Assembly (NCBI RefSeq): GCF_048128805.1
Contig: NC_136016.1
Coordinates: 6,708,501 to 6,772,500, forward strand
Source: Centroberyx gerrardi
Taxonomy: Eukaryota > Chordata > Actinopteri > Beryciformes > Berycidae
DNA length: 64,000 nt
Direction: 5' to 3'
Part shown: positions 12,206-26,339 of the stretch, in pieces
How positions within the stretch are numbered: position 1 is the stretch's first letter
Layout: the number at the start of each line of letters is the position of its first letter
Notes under the pieces: model-generated
Seen by the model: the letters and a program-made list of their open reading frames with translations, nothing else
Database searches by the model: none
Told to the model about the DNA's origin: nothing
Made by a program: the position numbers and the translations under genes

Positions 12206-13144
12206 GGTTTTGAGGCATAGAAAAGATCAGAGGAGAGAGCTTTTAGAGCTTGCTGAATTGCTGCACATGGCATGTATCCAAATCCTATCCACAGACATTT
12301 CGCCCTGCATTACTACGTCAAAAGCTTCTCCACTTGCCAACACCACACCATTTATTCTGCCAGCTTCCCTTTCTGTCAAAACATCCCTCTCCCTGTTATC
12401 CTCTTCTCTCCTCTTCCATCCAAGTCCTATATCCCTGCCCTGCCCTACAGGGAAAGGACTCGGCTACAGTCCAAACACAAGCACCCCACCCCAAACTGCG
12501 CATATTCCCACATCTCCTCCAGACCGACAGAGGAGAGGAGGGTCATTCACCTTTTACCCCCCCTCTCTCTCCTGGGTTTACCTGCTCCTCCTGCCCCCTG
12601 CCTGTGTCCTCCAGCGCTGGGACCTGGTGGCGAGGGTAGTCCACACGTCCTGTTTCCCCTTCTCCTTCGGCGTCCATATAACCCGAGTGTGTGCGGGCGT
12701 ATGTGCAGCCAGGAGCCAAGTGAGATATGTGAAATGGATAACCTGGGAGCCTGGGCAGCGGGCCAGCGCTGCCAGTAAAAACACCCCCACCGCCGCTGAT
12801 ACCAAGCCCTTGCTTTTACTGCTAATCATATTGGCACTGGGTTGTGATGTCATCCCTATACTGTGGTCAGCATGGCTTGGCCCAGCAGGAAGATCCAGGT
12901 CAGGACAAGCCTCTTCCTTGCTCTCTCTCTCTCTCTCTCTCTCTCTGTCCTTGCTCTTTAGTTCCCTCCCTCTGAGCATTTCTTCCTCTGTCGCATTCTC
13001 AGTTTCACTCTTTTCCACTGCTTTTCAATGTGATCAGTCGACTTCTCTGCCTCCATCCCTCCATTTACTTGCCCCTACATCCCCCATCCCAGCATCAATG
13101 ACCTCATTCAAAAGATTAGACACATTGTAGTAAAGAACAGAAAA

Positions 13145-13880
13145 TATCTGAGCAATGGAGGCTCCCATTTCACAGACAAAGGCAGATGCGAACAAGATAT
13201 TCGGACAGAAAGACACTTTGAAAGTGTATTTAATAATATGAACAGGTTACTTTGTGATATTCAGGAGATTAGGAGTAAAATGTTTCTCATGTATAAAGAA
13301 AAATGGTCTGTTGATATATGGTATAAGCAAAAATTACGAACTTATTGTCTCATAAAGAGTAGCTACAGTGTAGAACCTTATGTGAAGTATAATTTAAACA
13401 AAAGACAAAGATCCCTATGTGCACAGTTACGTTCAGGAACATTACCATTAGCCCTAGAGACCGGCAGGTTTAATGCCACTCCAGAGGAGGACAGACTTTG
13501 TTTGTTGTGTGAGTTAGGTGAAATTGAGAATGAGGTTCATTTCTTGCTTTACTGTCCTGTCTACGAGGACATAAGGGATGTACTTTTTAGTAAAATGTCT
13601 TCTATTTATGTTGATTTCTTTGGGCTGGATGATTATGAAAAACTTGAGTTGTGCTTCAAGAAGGGAATCTTTTCTGTAGCAGATTTTATTTGCCAAGCTT
13701 GGGAGAGAAGGCAGAATATTTTGTTTAAGACCGAGCTATATAATAATCTGTAATTTTGTAATGAAATGTAATGAAATGTATGACCACTGCAACTGTAACT
13801 TTGGTGTCTTGTAAACCCATGAGGGTTGGGCACTTTGTGTGCATGACACGAAAATAAAAAGAAAATCAATCAATCACATC
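13145..13880 (+). mobile_element. 5'-truncated non-LTR retrotransposon (LINE) 3' end
   Basis: The frame 13238-13753 (171 codons, opening further upstream without a stop to about 13142) matches the C-terminal tail of fish LINE polyproteins: an NKRQRSLCAQLRSGTLPLA-type stretch, then a zinc-knuckle-like C-x2-C ... H ... C pattern (LCLLCELG ... HFLLYC). No reverse-transcriptase catalytic motifs are present, so the copy is 5'-truncated and inactive. The 3' UTR ends near 13875 with aataaaaag and a repeated atcaatca tail. The intact frame suggests a fairly young insertion. The exact clade is not assigned. Confidence 0.85.
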
Positions 13881-15411
13881 AGAGTGACTTCAGCACCACG
13901 GCCAGCTCCATGACAATAGCTGACAATCAAAGGTTTCTCGGAGAATAGAGCAATCAAGGCAAATTAAGTGGGGTTCCCAGCAGTGGAAGTTAAGGTTCAA
14001 CTGGAAGTAATAGAGAGAGGGAAACCAGAGAATGGAAAGTCTTGCTTGGTCCTCTCTGGCACTATCAGACCACAGCAGGGACTGATACAGTGGAAGGGAT
14101 GGGGGGGGGGATTTATGCAATTCAATTAACGTGTTTCGAAAAGGGCAGGAGAGCATTACGAAACAAGAGCAGTCGTTGAAAGGGAGACAGCAGAGAGCCA
14201 CTCAAGCGCAGATTGGGGATATCTAGTGGAAGACAACCATTATACACAGTAGGCTTAGTTATTACGGCACACTGAGCACTGCATGGCAATTTCGCAAACA
14301 AAGCAGACAAGTAATCCACACGTAGACAATAGTTAATAAGCCAACATGCCGGTATCCTTGCTTTGAACTCTGTGCAAAGTTAAAGGTTGGGAGACTCTTG
14401 AAAAGGCTTCGGCACTGAATGTGTAAATCCATTTTTTTTTTTTATCCGCTGTGAAAACAAGAGATGGGAAAGCCATAGACTGCTGCACCTTTTGGTCGCC
14501 ATAGCAACCACCTGAATGACAGGCCAGCAGCTGCTTATGCCGCGCAATGATAAATAGGCAAGCATTGCATTTGGTTTCACATTAAAAACGCAGGCATTCA
14601 TGTATTCAAGTGATTTCAAATGATTTCACCATGGAATATCCAATGAGATGTGAGGAACAATGGGCCGATCCGCGCTCCATTCATTGTCTTCTAATCCTCT
14701 TCTCTTCCAGCACTAATTGGATAACTCCAGCTACATCCTTATGCTCCAATTAGAGAAAGCCTCTGCTCCTCGGCTCCCAGGATTCCTTTCACCTTTCACC
14801 TTCATTTCCTGTTTTTTCACCTTTCACCTTTATACCTACTGCACCTTTAAACTGCCCAGCTGACCTGACTCCCTGACCTGGCCGGCTGAGGGAAACCGAT
14901 GCTGAAGCAGAATCTCTGTGGACCTTGCTTCTTTAATAAATATTATTTATACACTTGCTCCATGATATAGTCAAAGGACCCACAGGTGAAGCCCACCTCC
15001 CCCTCTCCACCACACACACACACGTGCACACACGCACGCACACGCGCGCACACACAAACACACAATTTCTCTGTTTCTCTCTCTCTCCCTCTCCTTTTTC
15101 ATCCCAATCTCTCTCTTTCAGACAAACACACAGAGAGGCACGTGTAGGACGCACAAAATCACGCGCGCGCGCGCACACACACAGCATTAATAATTGCAGA
15201 TGGGGAAGCTTACATCATGTCTATATGGTTCTATATGGTGTATGTATATTGGTTCGCTCTTAGAAGTAGGCGCAAACTGACAAGATCTTTGCGCATATAT
15301 TGCCAACCTACTGTTTATGCAGGGACTAACACACCTTAGAGTCTATTATGGGATGGAAATACATAACTGTATTCATTATTCAGGGATGTTAGCAGTGGAA
15401 TGTCGGCTCAC

Positions 15412-15487
15412 CTGAGTCGAAATGGGAGCTGAGGGCAAAGCCGGGGCTGATAAAGACCGAAGACATCGTCACCAGTAACACCAGCAT
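15412..15487 (-). CDS. aatk: Apoptosis-associated tyrosine kinase (LMTK1), first coding exon
   Basis: AATK/LMTK1 is a membrane-anchored, neuron-enriched protein kinase with a long C-terminal tail. Only the start is in this window. The 25 codons run from the ATG at 15487 to a consensus donor (ctcag|gtgagc) and end in phase 1. The encoded residues include MSSVFISPGFALSSHFDS, which resembles the remembered mammalian AATK N-terminus (MSS...NPSFAFSSHFDPDG). An in-frame TAG lies 24 codons upstream with no other ATG between, which fixes the start. The hydrophobic LVLLV run suggests a signal-like N-terminus. The next exon (membrane segment) and the kinase domain must lie beyond the left edge. Orientation and neighbours fit the human order AATK-PVALEF-CEP131. 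The main uncertainty is that the match rests on one short exon. Confidence 0.8.
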
Positions 15488-16110
15488 CTTCCTCGCCGTG
15501 GAGATACCCGGTGCTGCGAACGGACAACTGCAGATTGCGGTGGCGACAAACTAGGCAACAGTATTTCTTGAGCAAAGCTTCATTTCTCCTCTCAAAGCGG
15601 CCCCGGGTGATATCTCAAAGCGCGCCTCCATTTCTCGCCGGTGTGATGAAGACAGATGCTGACAGAGACGCGCACCTCCTCCGTTTCTGTGCGGCAACTA
15701 GATGAAGTCACTGCATGCCGAGGCCAATTGTTCCCTTTCTATTTTTCCTATTGAAGTCCCCCAACTGTGAGATGTGCTGCTGAGATTGTCGCTGCAGAGG
15801 AGAGGAGGAGGAGAGGAGGAGGAGGAGGAGGGGGGGGGGCGACAAAGTGCCGTGTAGCAATCAAGTTGATCCAGAAACGAATTCCCCCCCTTTCCGTTTG
15901 CACCAAATCGCGCGCAGGTCCGGGACGCCGAGACGCCGGGACACCGGGACGCACTCACGGCCGAAACTCATCCGAAAGCCCTGACCGAGATCAGAGATAA
16001 TGTAGCACCTCTGTTCAGTCCAGGTTTTCTCTCATAGCTGTTGAAAGCTGAAAGCGGTGGGAGCTGTCCGGGGTGCTGACAGCAAGAGCGCCATCTTGCT
16101 TGGTAATGCG
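15488..16110 (-). promoter_or_regulatory. aatk: GC/CpG-rich 5' flank and probable promoter of aatk
   Basis: This is the stretch immediately 5' of the aatk start. It has many CpG dinucleotides (cgcgcag, ggacgccgagacgccggg, ccggggtg) and a GGA/G-rich run at about 15795-15838. This contrasts with AT-rich sequence on both sides and fits a CpG-island promoter with the 5' UTR. No TATA box or start site can be fixed from sequence alone. Confidence 0.5.
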
Positions 16111-16401
16111 CCCAAATAGAATTTATAGAGTGGGTTTTGCGCTCTGTCTGCAGGGGGGAGGGGACTTGGGATGCTGTGGACAGGCTTTTGTGTTGCTTTA
16201 ACATGTTCACTTGACTGGCATATACAGTATAGAGTAAGATGGGATAAAATGATGTGCAACAGTCTCCTTTTTGCCACTAGTCTACTAATTTTCTAATTCT
16301 CACTCCAAGGTTGCAGGCTGTAGGCTGTTCCATCTTCACCAGGTGCAAGGAACAAAGCAAATGTTTCTACATGAATTTTGTATGATCAATGTGAATACTC
16401 C

Positions 16402-16403
<2 letters not shown>

Positions 16404-16446
<43 letters not shown>
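16404..16446. repeat. (TG)n microsatellite
   Basis: About 21 perfect TG units. Confidence 0.93.
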
Positions 16447-16447
<1 letters not shown>

Positions 16448-18851
16448 CAGAGCATCACCTTCAAGCTTCTGGAGGCAGCTCCTGCAGCTGCGATTTGTCT
16501 GATCCTCTGCCTCGACTATTTACTCACACTCCCACAGTTAGATAAGAAGAGATATAAAAAAAAAAAAAAATCTCCCATGAACAAACTGTGATGTAACACC
16601 GGGGAAAGGCGCACACAGCCTCTCCACACTAATCCCACTGTTCATACATGTTGGATGAGGCCCCCTTCCCCCACCCAACAACATTCATCCCTTTCCCCAA
16701 TCCCCCCCTCCCTCCTCCCTCCTCCCTCCTCCCTCCTTTCTCCCTCATCCCACTTCCAGTCAGATTGGATTCCCCGGCGGCAGAGGGGGAGTCAACTTTT
16801 TCCTTGCACATCACCCACGGCTACTATGATTGTAATTCTTCTCCAACGCAGAGGGATAGAAATGTCACAGACTGGGCTGTCAAAGAAAAGAAATGTCTGT
16901 CTTCCCAGAAATCCATTCTTCGTCACGATCCTCCATCCTCCATCCTTCGCATTCTGCACAGTCTCGACCCCCACCCTGCTCTTTCTTCCATGGATGGATG
17001 GTTATGTAATGTGTCATCCATAATTAATAGATATTATATAGTCTGAATGATTGTCTATGACAAGATGTTCTGGCAGCTTCCATTAAGAGCATATATAGAG
17101 TTGTGGCTTAAAGAAAAATCTACAAACCAAAAAAAGCGGTGATGCAAATAAGCAATTGTTTAGGCTGGTGTTTCATGACAGGAATACAAATGGCACATCC
17201 TTGTTCAGATGACTGTATGTGCGAGGCCGCTGTCTTTCTTTTTCCTCCCGGAGAGATAGTAAGTGCCGAGGAATAAGAAGAGCAGATGATGTATGGCTTG
17301 TCATCTCTGTCCTTGATTCCATTTCAGTCCCATTTACTTTCTAATGGAGCCCGCACTTGATGAATAAGAACTCAGCGGAAATAGACGGCATGGGGCCACA
17401 GTGTATGTTTTCTATACAGGGTCCTATTTTTGGACATTTTGATTTTTCTCCTCTGACGGGAATATTCCTCTTAAATCTCTTTTCCTCCTCCCCCTCCTCC
17501 CCCTCCTCCCCCTCCTCCTCTTGTTTCTCTGTCTTATCACTTCATATTCTACTCTCTGACACATTGTGTTGCATGTCTGCCGTTTCCCTGGAAACAGAAA
17601 GGAAGACGATAAGATGGATTTTGGAGGTGAAAAGCCAGCAGAGGGGATTGTGTTTTCAATCACTTCACGTCATACATCAGCTGTGGTCAGCAGTGGATTA
17701 ATATAGCATCTAACTGTACATTTAGATTTTCATTTTGTCATTGCACAGATGATATTATATTGACCATTTTCTACATATCAGTCCCATTTTGTGTTGCAGA
17801 CAGCACTAATGGAATTACAGCATTGGAATTTAAGCAGCCGCCCATCCCCGCACCCCATCCATCTCTATCTCCACCCCAGTCTTCCCGGCTGTCCCCAGGG
17901 GGTGATGCGGGAGGATAGCAGGCCGCCTTTAACGGCTCCCTCTGGAGCCCCGGTCACTCTGCACCTGGGCAGCTGCAGATGGTGAGTTAGCCCTCTCTGG
18001 TTTCAACCTCCGGGCTCGTAAAGACCCGCTAGCCCTGGGATTCCACCGCAGCCAGCAGCGAGCTCAGCCTGGACCCTCTCCATCCTCCTCCCCCTCAGCA
18101 GCCCCGGATCCAACATGATACGATGGAGCTAATATGAGAGCAACAAATCGCTGTTGTCATGCGAAAGCCTTCCAATTTTGGTGATTTTCATGTTTTATCA
18201 TCAAATGAAGGATTACACGCTCCTCTATGGGTTGAGAAAATTCTACACTCTATTGGGCTGATGAAACCCTTTCAAAACCCCATTGGATAAACTTAAAAAT
18301 GCATGGTGGTCAAGATGAAAACTGTTCCTGGAAAGTTGACATTTGGGAGATACAAGGGTTTTACCTGACTGCACATACTTCATATTCAATAATGGTTCTC
18401 ACAAGCCTCCATTTAAAACACTAAAGCACAAAAAAATCTCTGAGTATAGACTTAATATATGAAGCATATTTCTCATAATTCATTATGCATACTCAGTACA
18501 TTTCCCAGCCCACAGTAAATGCACGATATGTTTCCTATTATGGTAATAGTCTTCTCCTACGATAGAAATATGGATATCTCCGTTCAGTGTGGAGCCTGAA
18601 AATTGGCTACAGTGGGCTTGCATAGTGCAAACATCCAAGCCACCGACATAATCAAACTGCCAATGCGATGAATTACTTTGTAATAGCTGAGCACACTGGG
18701 TGCCAAGACTCCGCAATAATACTTCTGCAGAGGAGGAGACCTTCTGCTCACATTGTGAATAGGCTTGAGATTGGTGGGGACTGTTCATTCAAGAATCCCC
18801 CTCATGAGCAAATAATTAGAGGATAGAGAGGGAGACTAATTAAGAAGCCCA

Positions 18852-18856
<5 letters not shown>

Positions 18857-18891
<35 letters not shown>
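18857..18891. repeat. (TG)n microsatellite
   Basis: About 17 perfect TG units. Confidence 0.93.
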
Positions 18892-18893
<2 letters not shown>

Positions 18894-21094
18894 AGTGCAG
18901 GCGCATGTGTGTTTGAGATACCTCTGAATCCTGTAGGCCCAGGAAGGAACAATGTCCATGGGGATAAGAGACTGATTAACTCCCAGACATAACAAACTCT
19001 GCTGGGATAAAGAGGTGCTGTGGATTGTACTCCATCAGACTGCGGGGAGAGAGATAACGTCCCAGTCATGTAAAATGAGTCTAGGCTCTGCCGGGGTGAG
19101 CCGAACAACAGTGTTACTATCTGGCTTCTGGAAACAGCAGATTGGTAATAGGCTGAATTATATCTGAAATGCTCATTTTGCTTGTTTACAAGCTCAGTCC
19201 CCTGCTGGCTGCCCCACAGTCTATTTCCTCCGTCTAATAAAGCTTAAGAGAGAAATTACGCAATTTCTTCTTCAGTGGCCCCATAAAAATTAACCAAATG
19301 AAGGGTTCTTATTCTGTCTTCAAAAACAAGCAAAGGTCTTAAAATGACTTATAATTTTAATAGTAACCTATAATTTACTTTACCACCAATCATTATGTAA
19401 GAGTAGGTGTCAATTTTTTTAAATGGTGGGAATCTCATTTTGGAATCAGACTCCTCACATTTACAAAATTAAATGAGGCATCATTCAAAACACACTTTCA
19501 CACGCAGTAAAGCCTGTGAATGGTGCATTAGTGTTACACACACACACAGCGACAGGATACAGCTGTGTGTATTCACACATCATTAGGAGGTTGTCGGCGC
19601 AACTCTGGTGTGCTAATCCACCACACTAATGTATGTCTGTTAAATGTGACGCTTCAGCTGAATGGGTCTTTATGAAGTCAATTTCAATTAGGCTCCAAGG
19701 CTCTTCGGACTTGAACACCCAATTCAGACATGCTAATAGGATTAATTACACTTACTTCATTCCAAAGTATTAAAAAAAGGGGAGACTCAGAGGAATGGAA
19801 AGATTTTGCTTTTCAAGTTACTCTATCTTCGACTGAACTGTAGCAGTCGTGCTGCATTATGGGTCAGCATCGCAGATGAGAATATTGAACCTTTGAATCA
19901 ATACGGCGTCGGAGCCATTTTACTTGAGTGGTGAAGGCTTCGGTGAATCACGTCGCATCAAAACACCACTCAATAACTGACACAAACACAGTTTCACTTG
20001 CTCGTAGCAGCTGGGGTCGGAAACGCCTCACCTCACATGCAGTACTGTAGTGTGCTGTACACACACCTCCACAAACACACACACAGTGAAGGCTTAATGC
20101 ACAAATATAGTGAGGACACTTATTAGAACACAGTGTTATATAACTGCTATTACTGTAAAGCTCCTACTTACAAAATCTTCACTTTACAGCAGACAGCTTC
20201 AATTGGTCTATCTTTTAAAACAACTTGTGAAAACACATTTGATTCCTGCTTGTGCTTCCTTGATTAGCCATACACAGCTGTTTGACTCTGTAAAGCACTT
20301 AGTTGTAATTGCTGTGGTGAATATCCAGGCTTAAAAGTCTTTTCCAGACTTGGCTGAGGCCCTAGAAAGTGCCCTGGATTTGGGAATGTCTGATAGAAAG
20401 ACGGTGGGAACCGCCCTGTGGGGCAGATGCGGTCGGGGGGTGCTACATGCGGCGTGTGACCTATTAGAAACCAAGTGCTCCTCTCATGGAGTGTCTTAAA
20501 TGTTAGCATCCAGTCTTAAAGGGGTCTGAGCACAGCTGGAGGCCTGGCTGGGAGGGGATCCAATGTAAGATAGCCTGGATCAATACACAGCGGATAACAA
20601 ACTCAGTAGGGCCTCTGCAAACAGTCTGATAGGCTTCAATAGGCCTGTATACACATGTTCTTCTATTAATTAGACTCTCTCTCCAAGGAAGATAAGCACA
20701 CATGCGCACACACTCATATGAATTGTACTATAGTACAAATCTGCACCAATATCACTTATCTAATCCAGTTTCATCTATGCATCATCCTGTACTGTAGTTT
20801 TGGTGCATGCATTAGTATGAGAACTGATCTATACACAATTGCCCAGAAGTGTTTCGCTGCGCATGTGTTATTTAGCACAAGTTAGCGCGTACAACTGAGT
20901 TATATAACCAGCCATTCTCTGCAGAACACCGTTTCCAACAGCCAGTCCTCTCTCCTGCAGCTCCTGTATTTAAGTGTGTGGCGAACAGCCAGCAAACTTG
21001 ATTATCTGCCTTGCGTGAGGCTGACAGAGAACTAGGGCCATAGCTCTGAAATGATTTATCACTGGAATGGCGATGTTCTGATCAAAGTGGTAAT

Positions 21095-21097
<3 letters not shown>

Positions 21098-21128
<31 letters not shown>
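21098..21128. repeat. (TG)n microsatellite
   Basis: About 15 perfect TG units. Confidence 0.92.
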
Positions 21129-21129
<1 letters not shown>

Positions 21130-21400
21130 AATAGACTTCCCTACAGCTGCTGAGGTGCCCGGTCTACACTCTTTGCCTTTGAAATGTAGCCCCAGATTTT
21201 AAGGGTCAACTTCAGTAAATATCAGCTGGTATCAGAGAACTGACTTCAGGCAGTGGGCTCAGACTGCAAAGCACACAGCACCCAAAACTACCTGTTAACT
21301 GGGAGAGAAGAGACCAAAAAGAACATGGCTTGACATAGTATAGACTGTGAGAGTACTGCAGTCCTAATATGCTTCCTTGTCTAAAATACTTGAGAAGGAG

Positions 21401-21448
21401 AATAGAATAGAATAGAATAGAATAGAATAGAATAGAATAGAATAGAAT
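21401..21448. repeat. (AGAAT)n pentanucleotide array
   Basis: About nine perfect units of agaat (also readable as ATTCT on the other strand). Confidence 0.93.
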
Positions 21449-22835
21449 CAAATCTAATAGAATGCATTTGGTCTGTACAGCTACTGTATGTTATATAGAG
21501 AACTGAGTTTCTTTTGCTGCTAGAGTATGTAGAGTATATTCTCAGTAAACTTCAACAGCCATGCCAAGGCCCTGGCACAGAGTGGAGAGTGGCTGGCTCA
21601 GCTGGCTCAGCCATAACAAATATGAGCTCATATCAGACCAGTGTTCAGGCTATATTACAAAGCAAAGCACTTAGCCATATCTGACAGTTAACTGAGAGAG
21701 AAGAGGACAAAAATCCATTGGCGAAATGATAGCTGGATGAAGCACTAACTCACAAGACTCAATGGTGTGCATCCTTGTCCCATTTGTAGAATCAGCCATT
21801 GGTGATGTGCTGCACCGCTGCTGCACTATCACCACCCCCTCTTAATTATTTGGAAAACCCTGCAGTACAAATGCATTAAAAATGCAAAGTGTGGGGACCG
21901 GTACAACAGCTCCCACTTTAGGAAAACAACCGATAAACTCTGGATGCACTGGGCACTATGAATAATCTTCAAGTGCCGTGCCAAGGCTGTCCTCTGGTTC
22001 AACCCTACCAAGAGGTGGCTGTCCTCCAACTCAACCCTATCAACAGGCTTAATGTGGGGTCTTGGCCAGTACATCTGGAGAGAAGCGTTCCTGTCTGGGA
22101 CAACAGGAGCCAAGACTCTAATGGAGAACGGCTCCACCAGGGAAAGCAAGACAGGTGCAAGGCCACTGGTGGCTCCATCCTGCCCATATATAAGAGACAG
22201 AGAGAGGGGGAGGGTCATCTTTACCAGGAAACCTTGAATCTGGTGAGTAGGACTGGACAGGATATGGACAGATAGATACGTTGAAAAGGGGAAATGGTAA
22301 ATGGGATAGACCTTGAGTTGGTCTTCTGTCTGTGCAGTAAACGTCAATAACTGGTAACGATTTCCAATTTCTCAGAGATGTTTTGCTTGATGTCAGTGTC
22401 ATTTTCTCACTTCCAAGCGTGGCAGTAGTTTGTCAAAGTTGTAAAAAAAAAAAAGTGGAATAAGTGTTTTAATCTCCAGTGTCTTGTCTGGCTTTTTGCT
22501 CTTTGGAACTTGTAGATTGAGAGCAGAATTGTCCGCTTTGATCTGCTGAATTGATGTGTCTTTATAACCCCCGGCCAACGCGAGGGGAGAGAAACGCAGA
22601 TATTCATCTTGATAAGAGAGTTCTTGAAGTGCAAATGATAGTGCGAGATTGGGGGGAGGAGTATGATGGGAATGATGAAACCCATGGAAATGCAGCAGCA
22701 GTTTACGCTTTATGTTGGGTAGCTTCTATGGCTGTTTTCACCCTCCGCCACATCCTGCGTGACCAGAATGTAAAAGCCTAGTTATACAGCTAACGAAGTA
22801 TGTATACTAATGCTCGGCCATAGACCCATACCACC

Positions 22836-22837
<2 letters not shown>

Positions 22838-22886
<49 letters not shown>

Positions 22887-22913
22887 ACACACACACACAC
22901 ACACACACACACA
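22838..22913. repeat. Compound (TC)n(AC)n microsatellite
   Basis: About 23 CT units, then CC, then about 14 CA units. It lies about 400 bp upstream of the pvalef ATG exon. Confidence 0.95.
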
Positions 22914-23311
22914 AGTACCATGGTGACTTCTGAAATGATGTGTCCTCTGAGATCAGCGTTGGCAGCATCCTAACCACATATCTCATTATGAGGAGGACCC
23001 AAAATATCCATGAGCTACCCCGCCATGAGTAACCCAGCTATGACTAATCACTTGACTGGGTAATTGAAGTTCTATTGATTTGCAGTGGCTCAACATTCGG
23101 GGCCGTAGATGACTGGATTTGCTAACCAAATCGATTGCCTTTGAGCGTGCCAAGAAGCTGTTGCTGAAAGAGCAGTGGACGCTTTGCTGGATATTCAACC
23201 AGTGGAAACAGAAGTGGGGAAGTAGATACTCCTCCACACACACTCCAAAAGTGTTTAACCCTCTCTGCTTGCTTCCTTCCTGCTCCCCAGCCCAGGACAG
23301 ACGTAAGCAAC

Positions 23312-24973
<1,662 letters not shown>

Positions 24974-25013
24974 AGAGGTCACATGGTTCATCTGCACTCC
25001 AGAATGTTACAAG

Positions 25014-25016
<3 letters not shown>

Positions 25017-25061
<45 letters not shown>

Positions 25062-25069
25062 TTTGAAGG

Positions 25070-25117
<48 letters not shown>

Positions 25118-25118
25118 G
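25017..25118. repeat. Compound (GT)n(GA)n microsatellite in pvalef 3' UTR
   Basis: About 15 GT units, then GA units interrupted by gtttgaagga. It begins 44 nt after the pvalef stop codon, so it is almost certainly part of the mature mRNA. Confidence 0.93.
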
Positions 25119-25479
25119 CCCTGCATGCCAGTTGTACCCTCCCTGAAGAATGCTCTTCCTCCTGTGGATTGAAAAGCATCCAGGCATCGGGTTAGTGTGA
25201 GGACTATTGTTGTTCCCAGTAGTTTTGGCTGTAGTTCACAAATACATTTTACCAAAAAGGGTGGGGGTGATTAAAAGTTGGGTGTTGGGGTTATTTTATT
25301 GGCTGAATGCCCCGTGTTTGTCTGTAAATTGTGTATTCCTCAGTCATTTTTGGAAGCTGCATAAAGCTATAGCGTGATTATGTTCCTCTCATGCCCAGCC
25401 TTTTCTTATCCATGCACTTTTGTTTGTCTGCTAGAGTTAAAGGGTAGGTGTTCGCACACACCCGTCATCTGACTATATA

Positions 25480-26339
25480 GGGGAGACCAGGGATGGTTGT
25501 AACATGGGGTTAGTTGTAAAAGCACCATTTCCATCAATCAGGGATAAGTGAGAGTCATATGATCACTACTGTACACACCCACTTCCTTTCTGATGTTACA
25601 TGTACAGTTTGCAGTAAGTAAGTAAGTAATTTTTTGAACCAAGTTTATATTTTGATTAGCACTGATAGTGTTGAAGTTAACATGATAGGACTTGTATTAG
25701 ATTAAACAGTAGTCAAGTAAAATGTGATGCGTTCCATCCATGCTAATCTCAAACCACCGTTCTACAACAGCTAGAAATATAATGGCCGACAGGGGTGGTG
25801 ACAGTTGTAACACTGTTGAAAAAAGTGTTACTGTGACTCATTTATTAAACAGTTATGTGATGGAACACCACATTTCAGTTAATTTTGTTAAAAGACAACC
25901 CATACATGCATGCGCAGTTAAGAGATGTTAAAATGGTTTCGTTCAAAAGGATCAAGATAGTCAAAGACACACACACGCACAGACACATACACAGTGACTG
26001 ACAGTCATGTTGTTCTTTAATGTCATACAGCCTTCATTAGAGCTGTTCTAATGCATAGTGCATAGTATGAGCTCAATTTTTGCTTCTTTCCTCTTGTTGT
26101 TACAACTTACCCCAGCTAGTGTTACAACTTACCCCGGTATCGGGGTAGGTTATAACAATGGAACTCCTTGTATTTGACATCAATTCATGAAGTCTGTGAT
26201 AATATAATAGAGGTTAAAGTGTTTGCTATTTGTAGCAGACAGATGTGGGCACTTTGTGTCAAAATTTGAGAAATCTAACACCAAAACCCAAACAAAAGGG
26301 ACTGAGACAAAATGTGTTACAATCATCCCCGGTCTCCCC
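25480..26339. mobile_element. MITE, about 860 bp, with long terminal inverted repeats
   Basis: The left end begins ggggagaccagggatggttg. The right end, reverse-complemented, begins ggggagaccggggatgattg. The inverted repeat matches at 22 of 24 positions. Both sides carry TATA (25476-25479 and 26340-26343), compatible with a TA or TATA target duplication. Inside are repeated 'ttacaacttacccc' motifs near the right end. The short frame 25740-25931 resembles no transposase. It is non-autonomous, and the superfamily is not certain (Tc1/mariner-like if TA is the target). Confidence 0.85.

Larger units (their letters stand above)
1..15411 (-). other. aatk: Presumed first intron of aatk (no exons seen)
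   Basis: This is the stretch downstream (minus strand) of the aatk first coding exon, reaching the window edge. I looked for the expected second aatk exon (membrane segment followed by a CCKKGD-like motif) and did not recognise it, so intron 1 probably exceeds 15 kb. The stretch holds GATA and AGTAT satellites, GA/CA microsatellites, LINE tails, two or three MITEs, one LINE pseudogene and a perfect hairpin, each listed separately. The open frames here, including a 315-codon plus-strand frame at 12183-13130, are low-complexity or lack family resemblance and are not called as genes. Intron status is inferred. Confidence 0.6.
16111..23311. other. Intergenic region between aatk and pvalef (divergent)
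   Basis: No convincing coding exon is present. The stretch contains TG microsatellites, an AGAAT pentanucleotide array, a TC/AC compound microsatellite and pyrimidine-rich CCTCC runs. It must hold the non-coding first exon(s) and promoter of pvalef, since the pvalef ATG exon begins with a splice acceptor (ctccccag at 23290), but I could not place them. One exon-like segment near 17800-17980 is discussed under findings. Confidence 0.55.

Noticed and set aside
12183-13130. 315-codon plus-strand open reading frame
   Set aside because: Ser/Leu/Pro-rich, begins in a GT microsatellite and ends in CT-rich sequence; overlapping frames are open too and no family motif is visible. Most likely a by-product of pyrimidine-rich DNA.
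1-15411. Search for miR-338 and for aatk exon 2
   Set aside because: Neither the mature miR-338 sequence nor the expected membrane-segment exon was recognised on either strand; both probably lie beyond the left edge.
22551-22781. 76-codon plus-strand frame upstream of pvalef
   Set aside because: No family similarity; not compatible with the pvalef reading frame and has no flanking splice sites.
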